Assembly (NCBI RefSeq): GCF_001458435.1
Contig: NZ_CYSF01000006.1
Location: 434,001 to 498,000 of the forward strand
Reading direction: 5' to 3'
DNA: 64,000 bases
From: Thalassovita mediterranea
GTDB taxonomy: Bacteria; Pseudomonadota; Alphaproteobacteria; Rhodobacterales; Rhodobacteraceae
Shown here: positions 45,338-54,356 of the stretch, in pieces
Layout of the letters: the number at the start of each line of letters is the position of its first letter
Numbering within the stretch: position 1 is the first letter of the stretch
Notes under the pieces: generated by a model
Database searches by the model: none
What the model saw: the letters and a program-made list of their open reading frames with translations, nothing else
Told to the model about the DNA's origin: nothing
Translations under genes and position numbers: made by a program

Positions 45338-46023
45338 CCCTTCTGTCACTGTCCAATGTCACCGCCTTCTACGGTCCATCACAGGCGCTGTTTGATGTTA
45401 ACCTAACCGTTGCCGAGGGTGAGGTTGTCGCGCTGATGGGCCGCAATGGCATGGGCAAATCCACCACGGTCAAGGTGATCTGCCGGATGCTGCAACACCG
45501 CGACGGCAATGTGGCGTTCGCAGGTCGCGATCTGCGCGCCCTACCCTCCCACAAAGTTGCGCGCGCCGGTGTCGGTCTGGTGCCCGAGGGGCGGCGCTGT
45601 TTTGCGCAGTTGAGTGTCGAGGAAAACCTGATCGCCTCTGCCCGACGGGGGGAATGGGATCTGGCCCGCGTCAGCGCGTTGTTTCCGCGATTGGGCGAGC
45701 GGCGCGATCAACTGGCGGCGTCTCTTTCAGGTGGCGAACAACAGATGTTGGCAATCGGGCGCGCCTTGATGACCAATCCGCGCTTATTGATCCTGGATGA
45801 GGCGACCGAAGGACTTGCACCTGTGGTGCGGCAGGAAATCTGGGCGGCTATTTCGCGGCTGAAGTCCGAAACCGGCCTATCGATTTTGGTGATCGACAAA
45901 TCCCTGAAAGAGCTGGCCACCGTCGCCGACCGCGCAGTGGTGCTGGAAAAAGGGCGCGATGTCTGGTCCGGCGATTTTGCCAACCTTACCGAAGATGTAC
46001 GCAGCCGTTACTTGGGCGTCTGA
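45334..46023 (+). CDS. Liv-type ABC transporter ATPase, LivF (system 2), with altered switch
   Basis: A 229-residue ABC ATPase: Walker A GRNGMGKSTTVKVI, signature LSGGEQQMLAIGRALM, Walker B LLILDEATEGLAP. The switch region reads ILVIDKSLKEL where LivF proteins usually have VEQN, so the H-loop position holds Lys. The 3' end overlaps the convergent cueR by 16 bp. Identity firm; the altered switch is unusual. Confidence 0.92.
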   Translation: MTLLSLSNVTAFYGPSQALFDVNLTVAEGEVVALMGRNGMGKSTTVKVICRMLQHRDGNVAFAGRDLRALPSHKVARAGVGLVPEGRRCFAQLSVEENLIASARRGEWDLARVSALFPRLGERRDQLAASLSGGEQQMLAIGRALMTNPRLLILDEATEGLAPVVRQEIWAAISRLKSETGLSILVIDKSLKELATVADRAVVLEKGRDVWSGDFANLTEDVRSRYLGV

Positions 46024-46430
46024 TCTTCGGCCGTGGAGTCAGCCACTGGGGCCGCCAAATCAGCCAAAATCGGGCAATCCGGACGTGCATCTCCGGCGCA
46101 GGCATTGACCAGATCGGCCAGAGTTTGACGCATCTGCTGCATTTCAGCTAATCGTTCATCAATCAGACGCAAATGACCCGCTGCAATCGCACGCACATCA
46201 GCTGAGGCGCGCCCGCGATCTTCGTATAGGGTCAGCAGGCTACGGCAATCTTCAATCGAAAATCCAAGACTGCGGGCACGTCCGACAAAAGCCAGGCGAT
46301 GCAGATCCGCCTCACTGAACTGACGGTATCCATTGGCGCGGCGTGCCGGTTGGATCAGGCCGATTTCTTCGTAATAGCGGATCGTCTTGCTGGGCAGTCC
46401 TGCCCGCTGAGACACCTCAGAGATGTTCAT
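46008..46430 (-). CDS. cueR: Cu(I)-responsive MerR-family regulator CueR/HmrR
   Basis: A 140-residue activator that twists MerR-type promoters on binding Cu(I). The N-terminal winged helix begins [25 protein letters not shown], followed by a dimerisation helix, and the metal loop [11 protein letters not shown] has the Cys-x7-Cys pair of CueR (Cys112, Cys120). The start overlaps the copA stop by 4 bp, so it is made with its target. Its likely site lies in front of copA at 48742-48772. Confidence 0.93.
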   Translation of the reverse strand: MNISEVSQRAGLPSKTIRYYEEIGLIQPARRANGYRQFSEADLHRLAFVGRARSLGFSIEDCRSLLTLYEDRGRASADVRAIAAGHLRLIDERLAEMQQMRQTLADLVNACAGDARPDCPILADLAAPVADSTAEDQTPK

Positions 46431-48718
46431 GTCACGCCCTCCTGTGTCAGTTCGGGCACTTCAACGTAACGCAACCGTAGCGCGTTGCTAAGAACAAATA
46501 CACTTGAAAGCGACATCGCCCCCGCAGCCAGCATTGGCGACAATTGCCAGCCAAACAGCGGGTAGAACACACCAGCGGCCACGGGGATCAACGCCGCGTT
46601 GTAGCCAAAGGCCCAGAACAAGTTCTGACGAATGTTGCCCATCACGCGACGCGACAGATGCAATGCAGCCAAAACGCCCTTTAGATCGCCGGACATCAAC
46701 ACCAGATCAGCGCTTTCGATGGCCACGTCAGTTCCAGTGCCAATCGCCAACCCCAAATCCGCCGCCGCAAGTGCAGGCGCATCGTTGATCCCATCCCCCA
46801 CAAAGGCAACAGCGCCGTGTTGTGCGCGCAGGCTTTCCAGTGCTTCGACCTTACCCTTGGGCAGCACCTCGGCAACCACATGGTCAATGCCCAACTGCGC
46901 CGCGATAGCCTGTGCCGTGCGGGCATTGTCGCCGGTGATCATCGCGGTTTGCAGACCCGCCGCATGAAGCGCCGCAATCGCGGCGGCACTATCAGATTTC
47001 ACCGGATCGGACACCGCTATCATTGCAGCCAATTCACCATCAATGGCAGCATAAAACGGGGTCTTACCAGTTGCCGCCAGGCGCGCCGCCTCTGAGCCAA
47101 AAGGGGTGATGTCAATCTTGCGCCGCTGCATCAGACGGTCGGCCCCGATCATCACGCGTCGCCCGGCAACCGTGGCAGCGACCCCATAGCCGGCGATGGC
47201 GCCGAATTTCTCTGCTATGGGCAGATCTCCATCCGCCGCCGCAACAATAGCCGCCGCGATGGGATGTTCCGAAGCCTGCTCGACAGCTGCCACGAAACGC
47301 AGCACCTCTGCACGATCAAAACCCGGTGCGGTAACAAAATCCGTCAATTCGGGCTGACCCTTGGTCAAGGTGCCGGTTTTGTCAAAAGCAACGAGTCTGA
47401 CACCTTGCAGTTGCTCCAAGGCATCTCCCTTACGGAACAACACCCCCAATTCAGCCGCGCGTCCAGTGCCAACCATAATCGAAGTCGGCGTCGCCAGTCC
47501 CATTGCGCAGGGGCACGCGATGATAAGCACCGCAACCCCCGCGACCAGTGCATGGGTCAGAACCGGTTGCGGTCCCAAAATCAACCACGCCAGTACAGTC
47601 ATAGCCGCCACCACCAACACAGCCGGCACAAACCGCATGGTGACGCGATCCACCATCGCCTGAATAGGCAGTTTGGCGCCCTGCGCTTCTTCGACCATGC
47701 GAATGATCTGAGCCAGCATCGTATCCGCCCCCACATGGGTCGCGCGGATCTGCAACGCACCGGTGCCGTTCACCGTGCCGCCCGTCACACTGTCGCCGCC
47801 GGACTTTGCCACGGGCAGTGGTTCACCGGTGATCATGCTCTCATCCACATGACTGATGCCTTCAACCACCACGCCATCCACCGCGATGCGTTCGCCGGGT
47901 CGGGCCAGCAGCGTATCGCCGGTGACGATGTCATCAATCGCTACCTCAACCGGCTGACCGTCCTGCACACGCAACGCCGTTTTGGGGCGCAGCCCGATCA
48001 GCGCGCGGATGGCAGCACCTGTGCGGCCCTTGGCGCGCGCCTCTAACGTGCGGCCCAAGAGGATCAGCACCACAATCACCGCGGCACTTTCGAAATAAAC
48101 CGCACGCACATCGGCGGGCAGCAGCACTGGTAGGAAGGTGGCGACAGTCGAATAGCTATAGGCCGCCAAAGTTCCCAACGCGACCAACGCGTTCATGTCC
48201 GGCGCACCGCGCAACAGGGACGGGATGCCCTTTTGATAAAACCCGCGACCGGGGCCGATCAACACCAGCGTGGTCAGCACAAACTGCACCAGCCATGACG
48301 CCTGCGTGCCGATCGTGCGCATGATCCAATGGTGAAATGGCGGGTACAGATGACCACCCATCTCCATCACAAACACAGGCAGTGCCAGCGCAGCCGCGAT
48401 CAAGAGCCTCTGTCGCAGGTCATCCGCTTCTTGCGTTTTACGCTCTGACAAATCGGGGGTGTCAGCGACGCTATCATCAACTGCCGGATACCCCGCCCCA
48501 TCCAATATCGTGCGCAACCCTTGTTCACTGGCGGGTGCGACAAAGCGGATCTGCGCAGTCTCACTGGCTAGGTTCACATCCGCCTGTTTCACCCCCTCTA
48601 CGCCACGCAACGCCTGTTCCACACGCCCCACACATGCGGCGCAGCTCATGCCAGTCACCGTTAAGCGCAGGGTGTGTTCAGGAGGTGAAACGTCGGGGTG
48701 AGTCGCAGCAGAAGTCAT
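46427..48718 (-). CDS. copA: Copper-exporting P1B-type ATPase CopA
   Basis: Cu(I) efflux pump, 763 residues. One N-terminal metal-binding domain with [15 protein letters not shown] (Cys26, Cys29), eight membrane segments, the CPC motif in [16 protein letters not shown] (about 403), phosphorylated Asp in DKTGTLT (about 444) and the HP motif [11 protein letters not shown] ([13 protein letters not shown]) and MSS ([16 protein letters not shown]) motifs in the last helices define the Cu(I) class. Expressed from a CueR-type promoter; cueR follows. Confidence 0.97.
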   Translation of the reverse strand: MTSAATHPDVSPPEHTLRLTVTGMSCAACVGRVEQALRGVEGVKQADVNLASETAQIRFVAPASEQGLRTILDGAGYPAVDDSVADTPDLSERKTQEADDLRQRLLIAAALALPVFVMEMGGHLYPPFHHWIMRTIGTQASWLVQFVLTTLVLIGPGRGFYQKGIPSLLRGAPDMNALVALGTLAAYSYSTVATFLPVLLPADVRAVYFESAAVIVVLILLGRTLEARAKGRTGAAIRALIGLRPKTALRVQDGQPVEVAIDDIVTGDTLLARPGERIAVDGVVVEGISHVDESMITGEPLPVAKSGGDSVTGGTVNGTGALQIRATHVGADTMLAQIIRMVEEAQGAKLPIQAMVDRVTMRFVPAVLVVAAMTVLAWLILGPQPVLTHALVAGVAVLIIACPCAMGLATPTSIMVGTGRAAELGVLFRKGDALEQLQGVRLVAFDKTGTLTKGQPELTDFVTAPGFDRAEVLRFVAAVEQASEHPIAAAIVAAADGDLPIAEKFGAIAGYGVAATVAGRRVMIGADRLMQRRKIDITPFGSEAARLAATGKTPFYAAIDGELAAMIAVSDPVKSDSAAAIAALHAAGLQTAMITGDNARTAQAIAAQLGIDHVVAEVLPKGKVEALESLRAQHGAVAFVGDGINDAPALAAADLGLAIGTGTDVAIESADLVLMSGDLKGVLAALHLSRRVMGNIRQNLFWAFGYNAALIPVAAGVFYPLFGWQLSPMLAAGAMSLSSVFVLSNALRLRYVEVPELTQEGVT

Positions 48719-48741
48719 GGTGGGTGCCTTTCTCTCCTCTC

Positions 48742-48772
48742 CAGATAAGGCTTCCAGTTACTGGAGGGTCAA
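48742..48772 (-). promoter_or_regulatory. CueR-type promoter and operator of copA
   Basis: On the minus strand: TTGACC (48772-48767), exactly 19 bp, TATCTG (48747-48742). The 19-bp spacer contains the dyad TCCAGT-T-ACTGGA, as in CueR/MerR-activated promoters where the regulator shortens an overlong spacer. The copA ATG lies 24 bp further on. Confidence 0.85.
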
Positions 48773-48899
48773 TAGAATTTGCAGACACATTGGCGGAAAC
48801 GCGCAACTTTGTCGCAACAGGGGGTGAAGAGACTTGACCTCAGCCCTATGTCGGCGTCCAAGTCTGCGTCGTAGACAGCCATCCACCAGAGGATCCACC

Positions 48900-49097
48900 A
48901 TGATCACATTCAGTATCCCCGGCATGCACTGCGGAAAATGCAGCGCCAAGATCGAGGCTGCAGTACAGGATCAGGATCCAACCGCGCTGCTGACATTTGA
49001 CATGGCAGCCCGCACTGTCGAGGTGGACAGCGCGGACCCTGCAGAGGCACTGGCGCAGGCCATTGCCAGCGCCGGTTTTGAGGCAACCGCCGCCTAA
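48900..49097 (+). CDS. copZ: Copper chaperone CopZ (heavy-metal-associated domain)
   Basis: A 65-residue HMA-fold chaperone with GMHCGKCSAKIEAAV (Cys10, Cys13), which carries Cu(I) to CopA or CueR. AGAGGATCC precedes ATG 48900. Divergent from copA. TTGACC at 48834-48839 may be its -35, but the following sequence lacks the dyad seen at copA. It ends 3 bp from the convergent moeA stop. Confidence 0.92.
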   Translation: MITFSIPGMHCGKCSAKIEAAVQDQDPTALLTFDMAARTVEVDSADPAEALAQAIASAGFEATAA

Positions 49098-49100
49098 TCG

Positions 49101-50372
49101 TCAGCTAAAACTGCTATAGGGCAGATATCGGACCAATGTGCCGGGCGTGATCTCTGCCGCCTCATGGGGCAACTCAACCAGACCATCCGCCCATGACAAC
49201 CCGCTGATGCGACCTGATCCTTCGGATTTGAACACCTCTGCCTGACCATCGCTGTTGATACGGGCACGCAGAAATTCGCGCCGACCGGGCTTCTTCGATT
49301 TGGCAAAGGCTGCGGGCACCATGAAGCCCTGCGGCTCCTGCCATGCCTGCCCCGCCATCACCCCCAGCGCAGGGCGCGCAAAGAGCAGCCCCGTAACAAA
49401 GGCCGCCACCGGATTTCCCGGCAGGCCAAAGACCGGCAGCAGCACCTCCCCCGCAGGCCAAAGGCCCAGTGCCAGTGGACGGCCCGGTTTGATCGCGATG
49501 CGCCAGCTATCCATCTGCCCTTCCTCGCGCAGCAAGGCAGAAACGTGGTCCTCATCCCCTGTCGACACCCCGCCAGAGGTCAGCACGGCGTCCACCTCGG
49601 CAGCGGCAGTGTTCAGGCGATCGCGCAGTGCATCGCGGCTGTCACGCACATGACCCAGATCCACCGCGTCAAAGCCCCAGTCGCTAAGCAGCGACAAGAG
49701 CATAGGGCGGTTGCTGTCATAAATCTCACCCGCGCCCATATCTTCGGGCGCAATGGTGCCGGGCGCGACAACCTCATCCCCGTTGGAAAAAACGCCGACG
49801 CGCAGCGGGCGATAGACCGGCACCTCTGCCAGGCCTGCCGCTGCCAGCAGCGCGGCATCTTCGGGACGCAAACGACGGCCATTGCGCAGAACAACATCGC
49901 CTGCGTTGAAATCCTCACCCGCGCGGCGCACATTCGCGCCCTGTTTCAATGGGCCGCGAAACTGTAGCTTGCCGCCCGCGACCTCCACATCTTCTTGCAG
50001 CACCACAGTGTCCATGCCCGCAGGCACAATCGCACCGGTCAGGATGCGCAAGGCGTGACCGGCAAGCAATACGCCACCGTAGGGTTCACCCGCGGCAGAG
50101 CGCCCATCGGCCAAGGGCAATGTCACCAGTTCATCGAGCGCCGCACCGGCGAAACCATAACCGTCCACCGCCGAATTGGCCGCAGGTGGATTGGCCCTGA
50201 ACGCCACGATATCCTGCGCCAGAATACGCCCCCGTATGGCGTCAAGCGGCACCATTTCATCCCCCACCACCGGCGCAACACGGTCCCGCAGACGTGCCAA
50301 CGCATCCTCCAGCGGAATCCAGTTCACACCAGGCGGCAGGGCAAAACAATCGTTGCGCAGTTTGGCGGTCAT
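49101..50372 (-). CDS. moeA: Molybdopterin molybdenumtransferase MoeA
   Basis: MoeA inserts molybdate into adenylated molybdopterin. The 423 residues contain all four domains: an N-terminal linker, PVVGDEMVPLDAIRGRILAQ, the MPT-binding LTSGGVSTGDEDHV (about 265-278) and GLPGNPVAAFVTGLLFARPA, then a C-terminal beta-barrel. In MoeA the usual TGGTS-type motif appears here as TSGGVS. Its ATG overlaps mobB by 4 bp; last gene of fdhD-mobA-mobB-moeA. Confidence 0.94.
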   Translation of the reverse strand: MTAKLRNDCFALPPGVNWIPLEDALARLRDRVAPVVGDEMVPLDAIRGRILAQDIVAFRANPPAANSAVDGYGFAGAALDELVTLPLADGRSAAGEPYGGVLLAGHALRILTGAIVPAGMDTVVLQEDVEVAGGKLQFRGPLKQGANVRRAGEDFNAGDVVLRNGRRLRPEDAALLAAAGLAEVPVYRPLRVGVFSNGDEVVAPGTIAPEDMGAGEIYDSNRPMLLSLLSDWGFDAVDLGHVRDSRDALRDRLNTAAAEVDAVLTSGGVSTGDEDHVSALLREEGQMDSWRIAIKPGRPLALGLWPAGEVLLPVFGLPGNPVAAFVTGLLFARPALGVMAGQAWQEPQGFMVPAAFAKSKKPGRREFLRARINSDGQAEVFKSEGSGRISGLSWADGLVELPHEAAEITPGTLVRYLPYSSFS

Positions 50373-50881
50373 TTCGGCATCAGTCCCAGGTCTTGCAGAA
50401 TAAAGGTGGCAATCGCGCCGTGGTCGTTGAGGTCGAAGACCGGACGGCCCAAATCACCATGCGCCGCTGCCGGTTGGTCAGAGGCCAGCGCGCGGATCGT
50501 CTGATCACCCGGCGCGATCAAAGGCTGCCCCGCCTCAGCGCGGTGCGCTTCAATCTTGGGGTGGGGTTCGCGTTTATAGCCCTCCACTAGCACCAGATCG
50601 ACGTTAGATAGCTTGGTCAGCATGTCGGCCAAAGGCGGCTCTTCCGCCCCGCGCAGTTCATGCATCAAGGCCCAGCGGTTGCCAGAGATCAGTAAAACCT
50701 CCTCCGCCCCTGCCTCGCGGTGGCGGTAGCTGTCACGGCCCGGTTGATCGGCGTCAAAACTGTGGTGCGCGTGTTTAACAGTCGAGACGCGATAGCCACG
50801 CGATGTCAGTTCAGCGACCAGCCGTTCCATCAGGCCGGTCTTGCCGCAGTTTTTCCATCCGGTAACGCCGTAGATCTTCAT
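50369..50881 (-). CDS. mobB: Molybdopterin-guanine dinucleotide biosynthesis adaptor MobB
   Basis: A 170-residue GTP-binding P-loop protein that assists MobA. It starts MKIYGVTGWKNCGKTGLMER with the Walker A GWKNCGKT, then TVKHAHHSFDADQPGRDSYR and LVLVEGYKREPHPKIE, all typical of MobB. Overlaps mobA and moeA by 4 bp each. Confidence 0.94.
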   Translation of the reverse strand: MKIYGVTGWKNCGKTGLMERLVAELTSRGYRVSTVKHAHHSFDADQPGRDSYRHREAGAEEVLLISGNRWALMHELRGAEEPPLADMLTKLSNVDLVLVEGYKREPHPKIEAHRAEAGQPLIAPGDQTIRALASDQPAAAHGDLGRPVFDLNDHGAIATFILQDLGLMPK

Positions 50882-51504
50882 GTCGTGCCCTCAAGGCTGG
50901 CCGCCATGTTGCGGGCTTTTGCCAGATCGCCGGGGGTGTTCACGTTGAAAAACGGCTCAACCTCATAGCCATCAAACAACACCTCTGCCGTACCATGGCG
51001 GTCGGTCCAGATCACCACCTTGCGCAACCCGTCTTGCAACGCGGCCCGCAGATCATCGCGCAGCGCAACGGGCCAAAGGCCAAAGGTCGGCTGGCGCACC
51101 TGACCGCGTTTGGGATCCATGCTGGCGGCCAGCGCAATCGCCGCATCACCGCGCCCTTGGACTAGCCGCGCCACCAGATCGGTGGGAAAAAACGGCGTGT
51201 CGGCGGCAACGGAAACGATATGGGTTGCACCACGCGCTGCCGCCCAATCCATGCCCGCCAAAACACCCGCCAAAGGCCCCGCGTAATCAGCGATGCCATC
51301 AGCGACTACGGGCAGAGCATAGCTATCAAATCGGCTGGCATCGCCGTTGGCATTCAGCACAATCTCACACACTTGCGGACGCAGGCGGTCGATGACCTGA
51401 CCAAGCAATGTGGTGTCGCCCAAAGGCAGCAGCCCCTTATCGCCGCCGCCCATGCGCGACGACAGGCCGCCGGCAAGGATCACGGCAGGTATCTGATCAC
51501 ACAT
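50878..51504 (-). CDS. mobA: Molybdenum cofactor guanylyltransferase MobA
   Basis: MobA transfers GMP to Mo-molybdopterin to give MGD, used by DMSO-reductase-family enzymes. From ATG 51504, which overlaps fdhD by 8 bp, the product has 208 residues, starting MCDQIPAVILAGGLSSRMGG, with GDKGLLPLGD and the metal-site VSVAADTPFFPTDL. The frame extends to 51567 but that extension lies within fdhD. Confidence 0.93.
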   Translation of the reverse strand: MCDQIPAVILAGGLSSRMGGGDKGLLPLGDTTLLGQVIDRLRPQVCEIVLNANGDASRFDSYALPVVADGIADYAGPLAGVLAGMDWAAARGATHIVSVAADTPFFPTDLVARLVQGRGDAAIALAASMDPKRGQVRQPTFGLWPVALRDDLRAALQDGLRKVVIWTDRHGTAEVLFDGYEVEPFFNVNTPGDLAKARNMAASLEGTT

Positions 51505-52387
51505 CCCCTGCCCCCTTGCGCCGTGATTTCTTGCTATCCTCGGGCACCGCAGACAGATCGGCGTCATAGATCAGCCGTTCAGCCCCGCTAAGGCAGGTGA
51601 ACCGCTTGCCACGCATCCGGCCGATCAGCGTCATATTCAGCTTGCGCGCCAATTCCACGCCCCACGCGGTGAAGCCTGAACGGGATACCAGCGTCGGAAT
51701 CCCCATCTGCGCCGCCTTCAGCACCATTTCAGAGGTAAGGCGCCCGGTGGTGTAGAGGATCTTATCGCCCGCAGCCGCGCCTTCGGCAAACATCCAGCCG
51801 GATACTTTGTCCACCGCGTTGTGGCGGCCCACATCCTCCATATAGACCAGCGGGCGGTCCTCATGACACAGAACCGTGCCGTGGATCGCCCCTGCCTCAA
51901 GGTACAGGCTGGGGGTGCGGTTGATCTGATGCGCCAGGGCATAGAGCCAAGAGGTCCGCACCGGTGTGGCGGGCAGCGTCAATTCCTCCATCCCCTCCAT
52001 CATATCCCCAAAAACGGTGCCGACCGCGCAGCCGGATGTGCGGGTCTTCTTCTTCAGCTTTTCTTCGTAGTTGGTGGCACGTTCGGTGCGCACAACGACG
52101 ACTTCCAGTTCCTCATCATAGTCCACGCCCGTGACAGCATCATCGTCCAGCAGCATGCCCTGATTGCGCAGAAACCCCAGCGCCAGATAGTCGGGGTAAT
52201 CGCCGATGGTCATCGCGGTGACGATTTCCTGACTGTTGAGGTAGATGGTCAGCGGACGTTCTTCGACGACCGAGATATCCTGCGCCACGCCGTCCTGATC
52301 CACACCGGTGACAGCCGCCGTCAGGCCCGCGCGGTTGGGATCCGGCGCGATGATGTAAGAGGGTGCAGGGTCGGTCAATCTGGCCAA
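51497..52387 (-). CDS. fdhD: Formate dehydrogenase sulfurtransferase FdhD, single-cysteine variant
   Basis: FdhD moves sulfur from IscS to the Mo/W-bis-MGD cofactor of formate dehydrogenase. The likely start is TTG 52387 (AGGATC upstream), giving 296 residues; an open frame to 52741 is antisense to the TusA-like gene. Family stretches include VEERPLTIYLNSQEIVTAMT, GRHNAVDKVSGW, and LYTTGRLTSEMVLKAAQMGI. The active loop reads TSGCAVGTVFG with one Cys (about residue 119) where E. coli FdhD has CxxC. Heads the Moco cluster. Confidence 0.9.
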   Translation of the reverse strand: MARLTDPAPSYIIAPDPNRAGLTAAVTGVDQDGVAQDISVVEERPLTIYLNSQEIVTAMTIGDYPDYLALGFLRNQGMLLDDDAVTGVDYDEELEVVVVRTERATNYEEKLKKKTRTSGCAVGTVFGDMMEGMEELTLPATPVRTSWLYALAHQINRTPSLYLEAGAIHGTVLCHEDRPLVYMEDVGRHNAVDKVSGWMFAEGAAAGDKILYTTGRLTSEMVLKAAQMGIPTLVSRSGFTAWGVELARKLNMTLIGRMRGKRFTCLSGAERLIYDADLSAVPEDSKKSRRKGAGDV

Positions 52388-52498
52388 GGGGCTGATCCTG
52401 TTCGGTTCGGGCGCTGTTTCACAGTTACGCCCTTTGAGTGGGAGTTCAAGCCGTTGCGCCGCATGGACAAGGCAAAGGAGAGGTTCTACATAAGCCTC

Positions 52499-52765
52499 AT
52501 GACGGATACATCGACACAAACACTCGACATTGACGCCCTTGGCCTCTTGTGCCCGCTGCCGGTGCTGCGGTTGCGCAAGCGGATTCAAGGCCTGCCCACG
52601 GGGTCTGTTGTGACCGTTCTGGCCGATGATCCGGCCGCGTTGATCGACATCCCGCATTTCTGCCATGAGGCGGGGCACCAGTACGAAGGCGCCGAGGAGC
52701 TGCCACCAGAAATGGCCAGCAGCGCGGGCAAGGCGCCGCATCGCTACCGGCTGGTTCTGGGCTAA
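52499..52765 (+). CDS. TusA-family sulfur carrier protein
   Basis: An 88-residue SirA/TusA-fold protein with the active Cys18 in LGLLCPLPVLRLRKRI (CPxP motif). Upstream in-frame ATG 52463 would add 12 residues. Divergent from fdhD and convergent with tupA (5-bp gap). TusA relays persulfide sulfur. Placed inside an FdhD-Moco-tungstate island, it may hand sulfur to FdhD or to MPT synthesis rather than to tRNA thiolation (inference from context). Confidence 0.88.
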   Translation: MTDTSTQTLDIDALGLLCPLPVLRLRKRIQGLPTGSVVTVLADDPAALIDIPHFCHEAGHQYEGAEELPPEMASSAGKAPHRYRLVLG

Positions 52766-52770
52766 AGCGG

Positions 52771-53616
52771 TTACTCCGCCGCGTTGAAGGTAAACAGCGC
52801 CTCGCCGTTTAGGCGGTAGCCGTTGATCAGCTCTTTGGCGGTGTCAGAGACCAACCATGCCTCCAGCTTCGCGGCCAGATCACCCTTTACATGCGGGTGC
52901 TTTGTTACGCTCACCGGCAGGTAGGCGTATTGGTTGAACAGCACCGGATCACCCGCGAACAGCAGTTCCAGATCGCCCTTGTTTGCAAACTTTAGCCAGC
53001 TGGCGCGGTCCGACATCACATAGGCATTCATGCCGGACGCGGTATTCAGCGTCGCGCCCATGCCGGCGCCTGCCGCCTTGTACCAGCTAACATCCAGCGT
53101 AGTGGCATCGAGGTCCGCGTTTGCCCAAAGGCTCAGCTCTTTCTTATGCGTACCACTGTCATCGCCACGGCTGACAAACGGTGCCTCTGCCGCGCGGATC
53201 GCGTCCAACGCGGTGGCAGCGTCAGTGGCATCTTTGATCGCGGCGGGATCAGCGGCGGGGCCGATCAGCACGAAATCATTATACATGATTTCCGTGCGGT
53301 GCGGTCCGTAGCCACCGGCAACAAATGCCTCTTCAGCTGGTTTAGAATGCACCAGGATCGCATCCACATCGCCCGCCTGCCCCAAACGCAGCGCCTGACC
53401 GGTGCCGACGACCAGCAGCTGCACCTCCAGATCCAGATCTGCCTTGATCTGTGGCAGTAGCACGTCCGACAGGCCCGAGTTGTGGAACGAGGTGGTCACC
53501 GCCATACGCATCGTGTCGGCAAACGCCGCGCCCGCGCCCATTACGCTGAAGGTCAGGGCCAATGCAGCGCCGCGCAGGGATTTGCCGCGCATCTTATCGG
53601 CAAACGTCAGTGTCAT
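52771..53616 (-). CDS. tupA: Tungstate ABC transporter binding protein TupA
   Basis: A 281-residue periplasmic oxyanion binder with a signal peptide (about 1-33, MGAGAAFADTM). TupA-type stretches are MAVTTSFHNSGLSDVLLP, LLVVGTGQALRLGQAGDVDA, ILVHSKPAEEAFVAGGYG and MYNDFVLIGPAADP. TupA binds tungstate in preference to molybdate. Last gene of tupB-tupC-tupA; 4-bp overlap with tupC. Confidence 0.92.
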   Translation of the reverse strand: MTLTFADKMRGKSLRGAALALTFSVMGAGAAFADTMRMAVTTSFHNSGLSDVLLPQIKADLDLEVQLLVVGTGQALRLGQAGDVDAILVHSKPAEEAFVAGGYGPHRTEIMYNDFVLIGPAADPAAIKDATDAATALDAIRAAEAPFVSRGDDSGTHKKELSLWANADLDATTLDVSWYKAAGAGMGATLNTASGMNAYVMSDRASWLKFANKGDLELLFAGDPVLFNQYAYLPVSVTKHPHVKGDLAAKLEAWLVSDTAKELINGYRLNGEALFTFNAAE

Positions 53617-54356
53617 AGCAAAATATCTCCGTTCAGGAAGGCTTGGGCCTCTGCCGTGGCGGGCCCATCAAAGAAGGTGTCAGCGGGCGCGGCCTCATGC
53701 AGGCGCCCCTTGTAGATGAACAGAACGTCACGCGCCAAACGCCGCGCTTGGCCCAGATCATGGGTGATCATCACAATCCGCGTGCCGTTTGCATGGGCGC
53801 GGTTCAGGATCGCCTCGATATCGCGGGTGGCAGCCCCGTCGAGGCTGGCGCAGGGTTCGTCCAAAAACAGGATTTCGGGCCGGCGGATTAGCGCGCGGGC
53901 CAGCGCCAGTTTTTGGCGTTCCCCCCCCGATAGCGCGGACGCGCGTTGGGTGACATGTTCAGACAGTCCGACCTGCGCCAACGCCTCTGTGGCGCGGGCA
54001 CGGGCCAAGGCCCGCGGCGCGCCGTGTATGACCAATGGATAGGCGACGTTATCCACCACCGTGCGCCGCATCAGCGTTGGGTGCTGGAACACATAGGCCT
54101 GATGGGCCCTGGCCTGTACCTCGGGAACGTTCCAGTCCAGCCGCCCAGCGCTCGGGCGTTCAAGCCCGTGCATCAATCGCAATAGGGTGGTCTTACCCGC
54201 ACCGTTCGGCCCAAGAATAATCGTGAAGCCGTCGCGACCAAGCGTCAGATCCACAGGACCTATCAAGGTATGCCCACGCCGTTTGACGCAGGCCCCCTGC
54301 AACTTCAGCGGCAAAATCGAAGGTGTCTGGTTTGGGAGGTGCTGCGCCTTTACCAT
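53613..54356 (-). CDS. tupC: Tungstate ABC transporter ATPase TupC
   Basis: A 247-residue ABC ATPase with Walker A GPNGAGKTTLLRLMHG, signature LSGGERQKLALARALI, Walker B ILFLDEPCASLDG and switch MITHDLGQARRL. It overlaps tupB by 7 bp and tupA by 4 bp. Substrate inferred from tupA. Confidence 0.92.
   Translation of the reverse strand: MVKAQHLPNQTPSILPLKLQGACVKRRGHTLIGPVDLTLGRDGFTIILGPNGAGKTTLLRLMHGLERPSAGRLDWNVPEVQARAHQAYVFQHPTLMRRTVVDNVAYPLVIHGAPRALARARATEALAQVGLSEHVTQRASALSGGERQKLALARALIRRPEILFLDEPCASLDGAATRDIEAILNRAHANGTRIVMITHDLGQARRLARDVLFIYKGRLHEAAPADTFFDGPATAEAQAFLNGDILL

Noticed and set aside
48834-48860. Second CueR box at the copZ promoter
   Set aside because: TTGACC is present, but no dyad and no acceptable -10 at 19 bp were found.
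52388-52741. 118-residue N-terminal extension of FdhD
   Set aside because: It is antisense to the TusA-like gene with its intact CPxP motif; FdhD proteins normally begin close to the TTG at 52387.
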